Part shown: positions 1 to 12,826 of the stretch, in pieces | Layout of the letters: each line of letters starts with the position of its first letter | Numbering within the stretch: the first letter of the stretch is position 1 | NCBI RefSeq assembly: GCF_016097555.1 | Contig: NC_054702.1 | Span: 107,104,628 to 107,168,627 of the forward strand | Direction of reading: 5' to 3' | DNA: 64,000 nucleotides | From: Gigantopelta aegis | Taxonomy: Eukaryota; Mollusca; Gastropoda; Neomphalida; Peltospiridae | Notes under the pieces: generated by a model | Database searches by the model: none | The model's input: the letters and a program-made list of their open reading frames with translations, nothing else | Told to the model about the DNA's origin: nothing | Position numbers and translations under genes: made by a program

Positions 1-521
1 CAAATTAAGCAGTAAAATTAAGTTTGTACTTATTTTTACATTTTTTCCTCATATAGTTTCGTGTTTTAAAATTTGCATTATTGGCAGGGTAAAATCCTCA
101 CTTCGTCCTGGCCGGGAATAAAACGCGAACCAAAACGCGTATGATAGGGTGCTGTTAAAACAAAATAAAACAAAACAAAAACAGTACTGAATGTTAAAAA
201 CAATAGTAGACATTTATGGATTACAACAGGCTTTCGATCACAGTGGCTAAATCAATGTACTAACCACCGTATCATGTACTAGTCACTGTGTCATTGGAAA
301 ATGGTTTATCATCAAGTACCTATGCTCACTTCCACACACCCTGCTCTACCGTGCCTGAAATAATTATTTGTGGTACCTGCATGTAAACTATGAGAAAGTA
401 ACCTACAATCTGTTCATGTTGTCTGACGTCCCAAACATTACGGTGCTTTCAGCAGCATGGAGGAAAATATTGCTGCTTCCGGGTTCCGGTAAATAATACA
501 CACGTGCAAATCAGAAATAGA
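1..521. promoter_or_regulatory. 5' flank of TRMT6, promoter not resolved
   Basis: No gene was recognised here. An A-rich stretch around 153-181 (GTTAAAACAAAATAAAAC) looks like an old SINE tail. Just upstream of the TRMT6 ATG, GCTTCCGGGTTCCGG at about 475-489 contains two TTCCGG cores (ETS-type), common near start sites of housekeeping genes. No TATA box is evident. The promoter role is inference from position. Confidence 0.3.
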
Positions 522-1391
522 ATGTCTGTTCCTGGAGAGATTATGATTAAAGAAAATGACCAAGTCGTTTTACGTAGAGAAAAAAAGCTACAGATTTTTC
601 AAGTAAAAGTAAAAAGGTCATAGCTAATTGCGTACATATGTTTTCTTTCAATATAGGTTGCTAGTCACTTCGTACCATGGTCATTTCGTACCATACTCCA
701 TTCTCGGAACAGGCGTGACGTCACACGGCCTAGTTACCGATCATCCGGGTCTTTGGGGGTGAAGCAAAGCCTTAGTGATTACTGGTTTACATAGAATAAA
801 GTTATCATATTAACTTTTTACATGCCTTACATATTGTCATTTATTTTCTGTAGCTAACACATAGTTGCAATAAGTCTTATGTGTATTATAACAGCATTGG
901 GTTGCCATATAAGAGAAACGAACAACGGGAATCTGAATTAGTATTCTTGGAACCGAACATACGGGTACTTCGACCCCTGGCCGCCATTGTTTATCACGTG
1001 ACGCGGTGAAGCTTCTTCTTAGTTACGTATGGTTTGATAGTGAAATGAGGCAACTTTGGTCGATCATTTACAACAGTTAACGGTCACGATGCCTAACACA
1101 TGTTGTGCAGTTGGCTGCATAAACCATAACATGATGTTAAAAAGGTAGGGTCATTAAAAGTGGTTTACACCTACCCATTGAGCCTTGCGGAGCACTCAAT
1201 CAGGGTTTGGAGTCGGTATCTGGATTAAAAATCCCATGCCTCGACTGGGATCCGAACCCAGCACCTACCAGCCTGTAGATTGATGACCTAACCACGACGC
1301 CGGTAGCTCCTCAATGAAGGCAAAATGTATACTCCATGTGTACAATATCTGCCAGTGTATAACATTTGTACATTTGCACTGACGTAGGAAG

Positions 1392-1423
<32 letters not shown>

Positions 1424-4001
1424 AGGGGGCACATGCACCTCACTTTTCAGATATTTTGCTTTATAATAGTGTAAAATTGTAACTATAAAAGTGTGCCCCC
1501 CCCCCCCCCAGTTTGGCACCTTCCTATGCCACAGATTTGACATATATGTATGTGTACATACATGAATATAAATTTTTCAGTCATATTTATTTGCTGTAAA
1601 AGACACTTTATAAAAAAAATGCCACTGACAGCGCCAAAATTGCTGTCGGTGGGCCGTTTCACACATGGACATTTTTTTTCTTTTTTTTTCTGCAAGATAT
1701 AAAATCTTAAGTTCGAGTCGAGCCCTGTGTATACACACAGTAACACATATATGTGTATCTAAATAAGACAACTGATCAAACTAGGTGATGTAGTTTTAGC
1801 TGAATAAAAAATGTTGAAGAACAAATTACCATTCTCGACTTATTTCTATGCCTGTTATGTAAGAACGGCTTTGTGTTACACCGTTCATAGTTCTGCGCTA
1901 TCATGTTATATTCTTAAGTAAACCTCCATAACAATTATAGATCCATGTCTCAACTAGTTGTCCCGACTCCTCGAGTCCTTCCCTATTTAAGCGCTATTAA
2001 ATTATTTGTTGTAAAATTAATCTATAGACTGAATCATAGTCACTTCGTACCCAAGTCATATCGTACCATCCATTTCGTACCATGCTGCCTGGTCATTAGA
2101 CCCGTCATTTCGTACATTGGTCATTTCGTACCATTGCAAAAAGTCATTTCGTACCCAAGTCATTTCGTACCCTAGTCATTTCGTACCATTGTGAAGTCAT
2201 TTCGTACCCTAGTCATTTCATTCCAGTATATAAAAAACGAATTGACTATAGCATAAAAGCAGTGGGTTTTGTTTTAAAACTTTATTTTGACAGTTTGAAA
2301 ACCAGAACACGTTATTGTGCAGCATATCGTTATTGATACCCATAATACCTGTCAACTGTTATCTGACCTGACAAGAGCCGTATATGGTATTTACTACTAA
2401 CTGCCAACGTCGATTTTGTGTGAAATGGCTCCAAATAATTAGTCAAAAACAACAAAATTATATAATGGACCAACAAAATATTATTTATTTATTAGGTCTT
2501 CTTTTCAAACTTGCTTATTTGCATCTTATTTGTTTAAGAAATAAACAATAACAGCCATTAAAACATTAACTACCTTACTGATTGCCAAATTAGCCAATTG
2601 CTAATGTTTATATAAAGTGGCAATAATTTTTAGTCTTTTACTGATAAAATATTTCTTAAATTAACCACAAATTTGTAATTTAATGTTATTTTGTAATACT
2701 ATAATAGACATTACCGGGGTGATTGTTATGGTACGATATGACTTTCAGGTATGGTACGAAATAACCAAGGTACGAAATGACTTTTTGCAATGGTACGAAA
2801 TGACCAGGGTAAAAACAACCAAATTAGGTACGAAATGACCAAATTAGGTACGAAATGACTATGCCTATTCTCGGAACCAAACATACGGGTACTTCGACCC
2901 CTGGCCGCCATTGTTTATCACGTGACGCGGTGAAGCTTCTCCTTAGTTACGTATGGTTTGATAGTGAAATGAGGCAACTTTGGTCGATCGTTTACAACAG
3001 TTAACGGTCACGATGCCTAACACATGTTGTGCAGTTGGCTGCATAAACCATAACATGATGTTAAAAAAAATATCGTTTTACAAATTTCCAAAAGAAGAGA
3101 CTAGGCGCCACTTCTGGGTAGGGTCATTAAAACGACAAACCTGATGGAATTCCATGGCTTCCCTCACAGAATGTGACTACGTTGACTTTAATGTTGTTGC
3201 TTGTTGACACCAACAGAGATTAATTTAGCAAACAAAATGGTTAAAGCATGTGCAGTGATAAAAATCCCACATTATACTGTAAATAAAATACACAATTCCA
3301 TCATCTTCCATGACCCCCCACCAACAAAACGATGCATCCAGTTCTTGAATAAAGAGCATATAGGAGAAGCCATGTGTTTAGGGAAGTGACGTCACGTATC
3401 AGCATGCACGCGCATCTGGTAGGCAGAAGTCTATCATAATGGCCATTAGTAACAAAGGGAAGTAGCGTAGCGTGAATAGCAAAGAATGGCCAAAACGTGC
3501 TTAAATTACCGCTTGTAGCACGGGAACGCTATTCTACATAGCTCATGTATGGAGGAGATACATGTACTCTTTCCACCCATAAAATTTGACGATTGACCGA
3601 GTTCAAAACTATAGCAAACTTCCTTTTTTTTTCTTTTTACCTGAATAAATATTTTTAGTCCATGTATTTTTAAAGCGTCTGGTCCACATTTCAAGTAAAG
3701 CATTACAAACGAGCGCGCGTACACACAATTATTTAAAACTGTTATTTAAAACTGTTTAAAAGAAATAATTGACCTACACTTTGTTAAAGGAAATTATTTC
3801 TTTAAACAATTTTAAATAACCCCATGGGCGTACGACCCGGGGGGGCAATTGCCCCCTCAAATTCGGGCAAAACTGTGGGAAAAATTCGGGCAGTTTTTAT
3901 CTGGGTAAAATTTCGGGCAAATCAACCCCTCCAGCCCCCCTAAATCAAAGAGTCCCCATACGCCCATACATATAGATACACATATAGATACACATACACA
4001 T

Positions 4002-4044
<43 letters not shown>

Positions 4045-6894
4045 CATTTGTTACAAATGAACAACCAGTAGACAATATATAGACAGTAGTTATATATATA
4101 ACACATCAGACTTGTCTACTGGTTCATTTGTAAGGCTTTTCATCAACAAATTTAAGCAAGTATCTTATTACAAAAACTTTAAAACTATTAATTTTATCAA
4201 GTCCTTTTTTATTCCTTAAACTTGCTGATATCGGATACATATTAACACATTGTATTAAAATGGAGGAACCTAAATTTAGTTGTGAGACGTGCTGTGTGAG
4301 GCCTGGCATTGTCATGTTGGAACACTGCGTTGGCGTTGGCCATAACTGGAACGATGTGTGGCCGGAGGATCTGGTCAATGTAGCCCTGTGCATTCAGGTT
4401 GCCCTGCACGTGGACCAGGTCAGTTCTGCCAGTGTGTGAGATGGCTGCCCACACCATGACACTACCCCCGCCGAATCTGTCCACTTCCTGCACGCAGTTT
4501 GCCACATAACGTTCACCACGACGCCTATACACGCGACATCTTCCATCATGACGTCGGAGCAGAAATCGGGACTCGTCACTGAACCACACCTGTCTCCATC
4601 GCAGTTGAGGCCATTGTCGATGAATCTGGCACCACTGCAGTCGGAGTCGACGGTGTTGTGGTGTTAAGATGACACCTCGAACTGGACGTCTGGCACGAAT
4701 TCCTACCTCACGTAGGCGGTTCCGTGCGGTCTGGTCGGATATCCTGCGCAAACCTGGTATTGCTGCGGCTGTGGAGGTGGCAGTAGTCAATCGTTCCCGA
4801 AGGTGGCGTACCCGGATGTAGCGGTCCTGCCCGGGGGGTAGTGACCCGTGGTCGACCGGATCTAGGGAGGTCACGTGTTGATCCATGTTGCTGGTAACGG
4901 TCCCACAGTCTGGAGATGGTGCTTGGGGACACATGGAATGCCCTGGCAACGGCCGTTCTGGATTCGCCTGCGTCTAGTCGGCCGATGGCATTGTTTCTCT
5001 GCGGTTCACTGAGACGTGGCATGTCCTGGATTGTCAACTGTCGGCCAGATACAGAGGCCAGGCAAGCGAACACCCTGCACTTTTATACCGTCGGTGTTCA
5101 TGTTGCACGTGCAGACAACGCACGTGCATTGGTGACATGGTTTGCACGTGGCTGCGTTTTTGCGAATATTCACATTTTGGAACTTTATTGTACAGTAGCT
5201 GCGTTTTATCGAATGTAACCGTGGGAATGTGTTTGGGACATGCAATGACCTTATATTCACAAAGCATGAACCGGTAGGAAACATAAAATCGGAGTTATAA
5301 CCCATTTGTACCCTTTTGCGTTTCTTTTTTTGAAGAGTATATATATATATACATAAAAATTGCCATTAATATTTTAATCGCCTAATCCCATGCAGGCCAG
5401 GACATAGTTTAATATGCAGTCGATCTAGGATTGATTCCTGTTGGTGGTCCTATAGGGATATTTCTCATTCCAGCCGGTGCTCTACAACTGGTGTAACAAA
5501 GGCTACACTATTTATTATCCTGTCTCTGGCTGATGCATATAAAAGATCCCTTATTGTTAATCGGAAAGTGTAATCCATTGTGTGACAGCAGCAGGTTTCC
5601 TCCCTACTATTATCTGTGTGATCCCTAAACATGTCCAACTCCATATATCCGTAATTAAAATGACTTGAGTGCATTGTTAAATAAAAGATTCCTTCCTTTC
5701 AAATCTAAAACAGTGTCAGTTACCTTTGACAAGAGGCACAGTTTCAAAGCTATCACTTTCAACCTGATTAATAAACCAGTTAAAACAACAAATTACTGTA
5801 AATGGTAACAATACAATGTTTTAATTTAAGACACACATTAACACAATGCAAATATCATTTGATCATTGGTTTATAATGATAATAGAAAAAGAAAATAATA
5901 AATATGTGTTGTCTATTGTTTCTCGATATAATTTTATTGATTTTGTAAAGTCTGTTTTTATTAGAAAATAGAGATCCTGGTAAAAGAAAAAGATTAAATC
6001 CAAGTGTTATCATTGTCATCATCACATACTGAATAGCCCCAATAATATTGCATATGGTAGGTTGGAAAGTCAGTGAAAAAAGTTCTGGTATCCTTCTTAT
6101 GCACAGAAACATGAGATACTGTAGAAAAGAATCGCTGAATCTGATACCAGTGTTCTCCTTAGCGTCCCTTAATTCACCCTAAAACTTAAACGCCCTTAAT
6201 TCATTGTGAAAGGCCCATTTTTCATTCAAGAGTTGCCGGTTCTCTTTTTGTCCATAAACAGGGATCACTGATACCTAGAAAAAAATATGAAAATTGGTAA
6301 ATTTCTATAATATATAAGTATGAAAGTTTTATATTGTGTACATATTAGTACTAGTAACTATAGCATTTTTTGACTGTATCATGTAAGCCCAAGATGTTGG
6401 TCAAGGACATATATATTGAATATTATTGAAATATTTGAATACACATAAATGTATTTGTGAAGACATATTGACATCTGTCACTAATGACAATAATACTTAT
6501 AAATACAATCAGCTCCCCTTTTCTTTATTTGCTGCAAACAAATTCAGATAACTTATATAATAAATGCATGTAACATGATTTATGTTTTTAATAAAATATG
6601 GTGGCTATCACCAACTTGTGGATCAATATCCAGTTTTATTATTATTATTATTATTTATTTATTTTTAATCCCAAACAAATGATTTAATACATCTGATATC
6701 CCACCCTGAAATGTTTATGTCTTTTATTTTATTATTAAAAAATCAACTTACACATTACAAATACACCTGTGGATCACTTCTTCAATAAAAAAAAAGTAAA
6801 ACATTATAATTAACATATAATGTAATTAATAAATGGAAATATTTCAGAACCATTTTCATATGAAAGCATTGAAACAATATATATATGCTTGATT

Positions 6895-6932
<38 letters not shown>

Positions 6933-7948
6933 CTCCCTGTTATTTAATTAAAAATATAAATACTCCAGCCACCAACATATTTTATGGCATAATACAATAT
7001 AAAATATATTCAGATTTTGTTTTACCCACTATAATGGATCTGTCAATACAAACAAAAAGTTACATAAAACGTTTGTCGATTGACAGGCCTACTGTTCACA
7101 GGGTATCTTTGTTTCCATGTCACAGTTTGGTGGGGGATTTTATTATTATTATTTTTTATTTTAATAACTTTTCAATTTTCATTTCAATAAACACTGACGT
7201 GTATTAGTATTACGAACATACAACAAACCTTGTATAAAATGACGATCTCCGTTGTGGGATGGGCAAAGTTGATTGTTGTCAGCTTTAACTGTTCAACGTT
7301 TCGCTTCCACTGTATTTGATGAAACTTAAATTTCATAATCCTTACTACAGTGACTTGTGCATCTAACAACAACGTATGAAATTACCATGACAAAATACCA
7401 TTCATCAAAACTAGTCTACACTGATTTAATTGACGGAAAAACATTCGATTGTTCATTACTACTAATGCCAGTATTGTCAACTGGTTTCTTGCCTACCAGC
7501 GCTCACGCGGTACCACGTGATCAAAACATGTGACGTCACCGTGGCTTCTCCTATTCCTTTATCATTAAATTTGTGTGGTCTTTATTTTTCATTTAATCTT
7601 AGTTGCTTGGATATTATCTATACTTGTATTTATTTTGCCATACCACAGCTACTACATCTTATTTATTTATTTTTTAATTTTAAAATAAAAGTTTATACTG
7701 CACACATAATAATAATAATATAGGCCTAAATTCTTGTTTAAACTTTAATATATATTTTGGGGGGGGGCAAATGTGTCTGTAGCAGGCCTGCAGTAAGAAA
7801 ATATAGGTCGTCGTCCCCGTCCCCCCCCCCCCCCCCCCTCCGTGTTTAGTATTTACTTTGGTGCAGAGGGTAAATAATGTGTGCGTGTCTTTGTTTCAGT
7901 ATATATATATATATATATATATATGCCAAATTTCTAGGGAAATCACTA

Positions 7949-7996
<48 letters not shown>

Positions 7997-8048
7997 GTGT
8001 GTGTATATATATCTATATCTATATATGTACATACATACATACAATACA

Positions 8049-8122
<74 letters not shown>

Positions 8123-11100
8123 ATACATACATATACATACACACACACACACACGCACATTAAGCTAGTGATTTCCCTAGAAATTTGTAAAGTCATGGTA
8201 GACCAAACACTTTTGGGGCATTTTCACCATTTTCGGGGCACTTTTTTTCATTAAAAATACACAAAAATTAATTGAAATAAACATTAATGTAATTTATGTG
8301 CTTGCTTTAATAAATGAATGGCAAAAGATGTAAAAGGCATATTTTATTAATTAATAATACCTTTTTGGGTGTTTTATAAAGGTAATTTTAGAATTAATTA
8401 GTGAAAAAGGCTTATTTAATCTCAGGGCAGCATGGTGCTGATTAAGGCAAGATGGTGGTAGACTATTGAGGCATGGTGCTGCACCGTGCTTAAACAAGCT
8501 AGGGAAAACACTACACATACATATACATAAATCTAAAAATACATAAAAATCTATTCTATTGTGGATCAATGTAATTTGGTGGTTGTGGTACATTTGTAAA
8601 TTTTACTTGTTCAAGTTAGAGGACTTACCTTTTTACATATATATGTAGTTTCATGGTATTCTACAGTTCATTGTATGTTTGTGTGTGTAATCTGCTTTAG
8701 AAATTACCTGCAATAAAATGAATGGTCAACTGCCATATCTGTTATTTGTTTTCCATTTTGAAAACACTGTTTGACATGGAGAATATAGCATTTAACCGTC
8801 TCATCCATATATTTTCCTTGAATATGCTACATAAGTGCATCTACATGAGGTAATTTAACCTGGGTTAAAAGCAACTTAGGTTAAATATGTGTAGTCTAGT
8901 AGAAGGCATACCGATATAGATCAATTTATTAACAACCATATTTGCCTCCTTTCTCCAGCTGTATACTATTAAAAATTAGTTTTGTAGATATTACTTAAAT
9001 TGAACTGCAATAACAATTCCAATACAGCACAAGACTGAACAAGAAAATATCTGCAATATCCATTGTGACTAGATATAAAACACCACCAATATTATACATA
9101 TATATATTAACCATTATTTACTCAGGTAAGTTTTTGTGTTTTATTACTAAATATACCAGGTTAAACCCTATTATTAAAACATTTGCATGTTTGTTCGACG
9201 AGGTAACACTTACATGTATGTTTTATTAGGTTGTAGACCTCGACATGAAAATAACTGAGGGAACTGATTATTTGCTCCCTAATGTAGTTTATGGGGGGCA
9301 ATTTAAAATATTACCATATTGATACTACATGTATATAAATTCACATGCCAAAGGAAACTATATATTATTCTCCTTGAAACTAATCTCAGGTGTTATGGGT
9401 AAGTAGAGAGAGATATTGCTCCCCCTAGATGTCTAGGTCTGAGGATGGCTATATTTTATTATTGCTATTTTTTGTTGCCTGCATTCAACCGGTAAGGAAG
9501 GTCAACATCATGTGGTAATTTTGCAATCTGTAAAAACAAAAGCATTTCATTATTTCAAGAAACTGTATTTTGTTTTAAGAATAAAAGAATGTATTCAGTG
9601 GAACATTATACTGTTGCCAATACATCTATATTTAATAAGATATGACAATAATACTATTGTAATTTTGAACTTGTAGTAAAGTAACAACTTTGCCATTGTT
9701 TAATTATTACATATTATTTGGAAATAAAATAATTATTAAATCATAAAAATAATTAACTTAATCATGCATACAAATTTTATTATAAATACAAATTATATAT
9801 TTTGTAGCCCACATCATAATTATTATATTAATAATTATCTTATCATTTCAAAATTGTTAAAATTTATAATTAACATTACCTGAAAATTGCATCAACAAAA
9901 ATTATATTCTGCCCAACCTGCCCTGTCCCCTCGACATTCAAAGTACACGGAAACACATCGGTACTAAATATAGATTATACTAATTCAGATTCCTGTTGTT
10001 CGTTTCTCTTATATGGCAACCCAAGCTGTTATAATACACATAAGACGTATTGCAACTATGTGTTAGCTACAGAAAATAAATGACAATATGTAAGGCATGT
10101 AAAAAGTTAATATGATAACTATATTCTATGTAAACCAGTAATCACTAAGGCTTTGCTTCACCCCCAAAGACCCGGATGATCGGTAACTAGGCCGTGTAAC
10201 GTCACGCCGGTTCCGAGAATAATCTATATTTAGTACCGATGTGTTTCCGTGTACTTAGAATGTCGAGGGGACAGGGCAGGTTGGGCAAAATATAATTTTT
10301 GTTGATGCAATTTTCAGGTAATGTTAATTATAAATTTTAAAGGGACATACCCTAGTTTTTAAACACTAACGCATGTTTTTGACTATTATAACCGATTTTG
10401 ATAACTTAAATCATACTTTACTTAGATTTTATTGTTTAGATTGTCAATTTCCGTACATTCAAAGTGTTTTTGGTCATCTTGGTGTTTTTAATATCACAAA
10501 ATGCATTTCTCATATTTTTAAAAACGCACGTGCGTCTAAGAAGTAACAGTTATGGAGTCGAGTTTTAGTCTATTTTTAGAGGGTATTTCACCATTTCAAA
10601 GTCACAGACTCATGTTTCACTCAATGTTTCACTCAATTGTAACTTTGTCCAAATGTGTTACAGGTTTGTAAATTAACTAAATTTAGTGTCAATTTTCACG
10701 GGTTGAAACTAGGGTATGTCCCTTTAACAATTTTGAAATGATAAGATAATTATTAATATAATAATTATGATGTGGGCTACAAAATATATAATTTGTATTT
10801 ATAATAAAATTTGTATGCATGATTAAGTTAATTATTTTTATGATTTAATAATTATTTTATTTCCAAATAATATGTAATAATTAAACAATGGCAAAGTTGT
10901 TACTTTACAAGTTCAAAATTACAATAGTATTATTGTCATATCTTATTATATAGACATGTTGGCAACAGTATAATGTTCCACTGAATACATTCTTTTATTC
11001 TTAAAACAAAATACAGTTTCTTGAAATAATGAAATGCTTTTGTTTTTACAGATTGCAAAATTACCACATGATGTTGACCTTCCTTACCGGTTGAATGCAG

Positions 11101-11899
11101 GCAACAAAAAATAGCAATAATAAAATATAGCCATCCTCAGACCTTGACATCTAGGGGGAGCAATATCTCTCTCTACTTACCCATCACACCTGAGATTAGT
11201 TTCAAGGAGAATAATATATAGTTTCCTTTGGCATGTGAATTTATATACATGTAGTATCAATATAGTAATATTTTAAATTGACCCCCATAAACTACATTAG
11301 GGAGCAAATAATCAGTTCCCTCAGTTATTTTCATGTCGAGGTCTACAACCTAATAAAACATACATGTAAGTGTTACCTCGTCGAACAAACATGCAAATGT
11401 TTTAATAATAGGGTTTAACCTGGTATATTTAGTAATAAAACACAAAAACTTACCTGAGTAAATAATGGTTAATATATATATGTATAATATTGGTGTTGTT
11501 TTATATCTAGTCACAATGGATATTGCAGATATTTTCTTGTTCAGTCTTGTGCTGTATTGGAATTGTTATTGCAGTTCAATTTAAGTAATATCTACAAAAC
11601 TAATTTTTAATAGTATACAGCTGGAGATAGGAGGCAAATATGGTTGTTAATAAACTGATCTATATTGGTATGTTTTACTAGACTACACATATTTAACCTA
11701 AGTTGCTTTTAACCCAGGTTAAATTACCTCATGTAGATGCACTTATGTAGCATATTCAAGGAAAATATATGAATGAGATAGTTAAATGCTATATTCTCCA
11801 TGTCAAACAGTGTTTTCAAAATGGAAAACAAATATCAGGTATGGCAGTTGACCATTCATTCATTTTATTGCAGGTAATTTCTAAAGCAGATTACACACA

Positions 11900-11934
<35 letters not shown>

Positions 11935-12525
11935 AACTGTAGAATACCATGAAACTACATATATATGTGAAAAGGTAAGTCCTCTAACTTTCAAGAACAA
12001 GTAAACTTTACAAATGAACCACAACCACCAAATTACATTGATCCACAATAGAATAGATTTTTTATGTATTTTTATGTTTATATATATGTATGTGTAGTGT
12101 TTTCCCTAGCTTGTTTTAAGCATGGTGCAGCACCATGCCTCAATAGTCAGCACCATGCTGCCCTGAGATTAAATTAGCCTTTTTCACTAATTAATTCTAA
12201 AATTGCCTCTATGAAACACCCCAAAAGGTATTATTAATTAATAAAATATGCCTTTTACATCTTTTGCCATTCATTTATTAAAGCAAGCACATAAATTACA
12301 TTAATGTTTATTTCAATTAATTTTTGTGTGTTTTTAATGAAAAAAAGTTCCCCGAAAATGGTGAAAATGCCCCAAAAGTGTTTGGTCTACCATGCCCTGA
12401 CAAATCACTAATGTGTGTGTGTGTATGTATATATATATATATGTATATGTATTTATGTAGATATATATTGTATGTATGTATATGTATACATATATAGATA
12501 TATACACGTATATACACACACACAT

Positions 12526-12596
<71 letters not shown>

Positions 12597-12795
12597 GTGA
12601 TTTCCCTACAAATGTGGCATATACCGGTGTATATATATATATATTATATACTGAAACAAAGGCACACACACATTATTTACCCTCTGCACCAAAGTAAATA
12701 CTAAACACACTGAGAGAGAGAAGGGGGTGGGGGTGGGGGGGGGGGGGGGAACGACCTATGTTTTCTTACTGCAGGCCTGCTACAGACACATTTGC

Positions 12796-12826
<31 letters not shown>

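Larger units (their letters stand above)
3363..7551. mobile_element. 4.19-kb DNA-transposon insertion with GGAGAAGCCA terminal repeats and TA target duplication
   Basis: Ends are TA|GGAGAAGCCA at 3361-3372 and TGGCTTCTCC|TA at 7542-7553. The terminal repeats are imperfect over about 70 bp and share GTGACGTCAC and CTGGTAGGCA in the same order. The right palindrome arm (around 13022) has the uninterrupted site, confirming a discrete insertion with a TA duplication. The TA target suggests the Tc1/mariner superfamily, but no transposase matching these ends is visible. The interior has a nested Tc1 relic, a SINE, microsatellites and AT-rich filler, so it appears non-autonomous. Confidence 0.75.
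1161..9977 (+). repeat. Left arm of giant inverted repeat
   Basis: Read in reverse complement, this arm matches 10220-15196 over its length. The outer junction falls inside a SINE (1161-1312 against 15041-15196); the inner end is TACTAAATATAGATTA at 9962-9977 against its complement at 10220. It differs from the right arm mainly by a 4.19-kb insertion at 3363-7551, without which the arms are about 4.6 kb each. Scattered substitutions and indels, mostly in microsatellites, show it is not an exact copy. Confidence 0.88.

Noticed and set aside
1265..1543. Proline-run minus-strand ORF
   Set aside because: Translation of a poly-G tract.
4242..4949. Intact Tc1 transposase gene
   Set aside because: The N-terminal DNA-binding part is in another frame, and the sequence leaves the family before the final catalytic residue.
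7846..8254. Ile/Tyr/Thr-rich ORFs on both strands
   Set aside because: Translations of (TA)n and (CA)n microsatellites.
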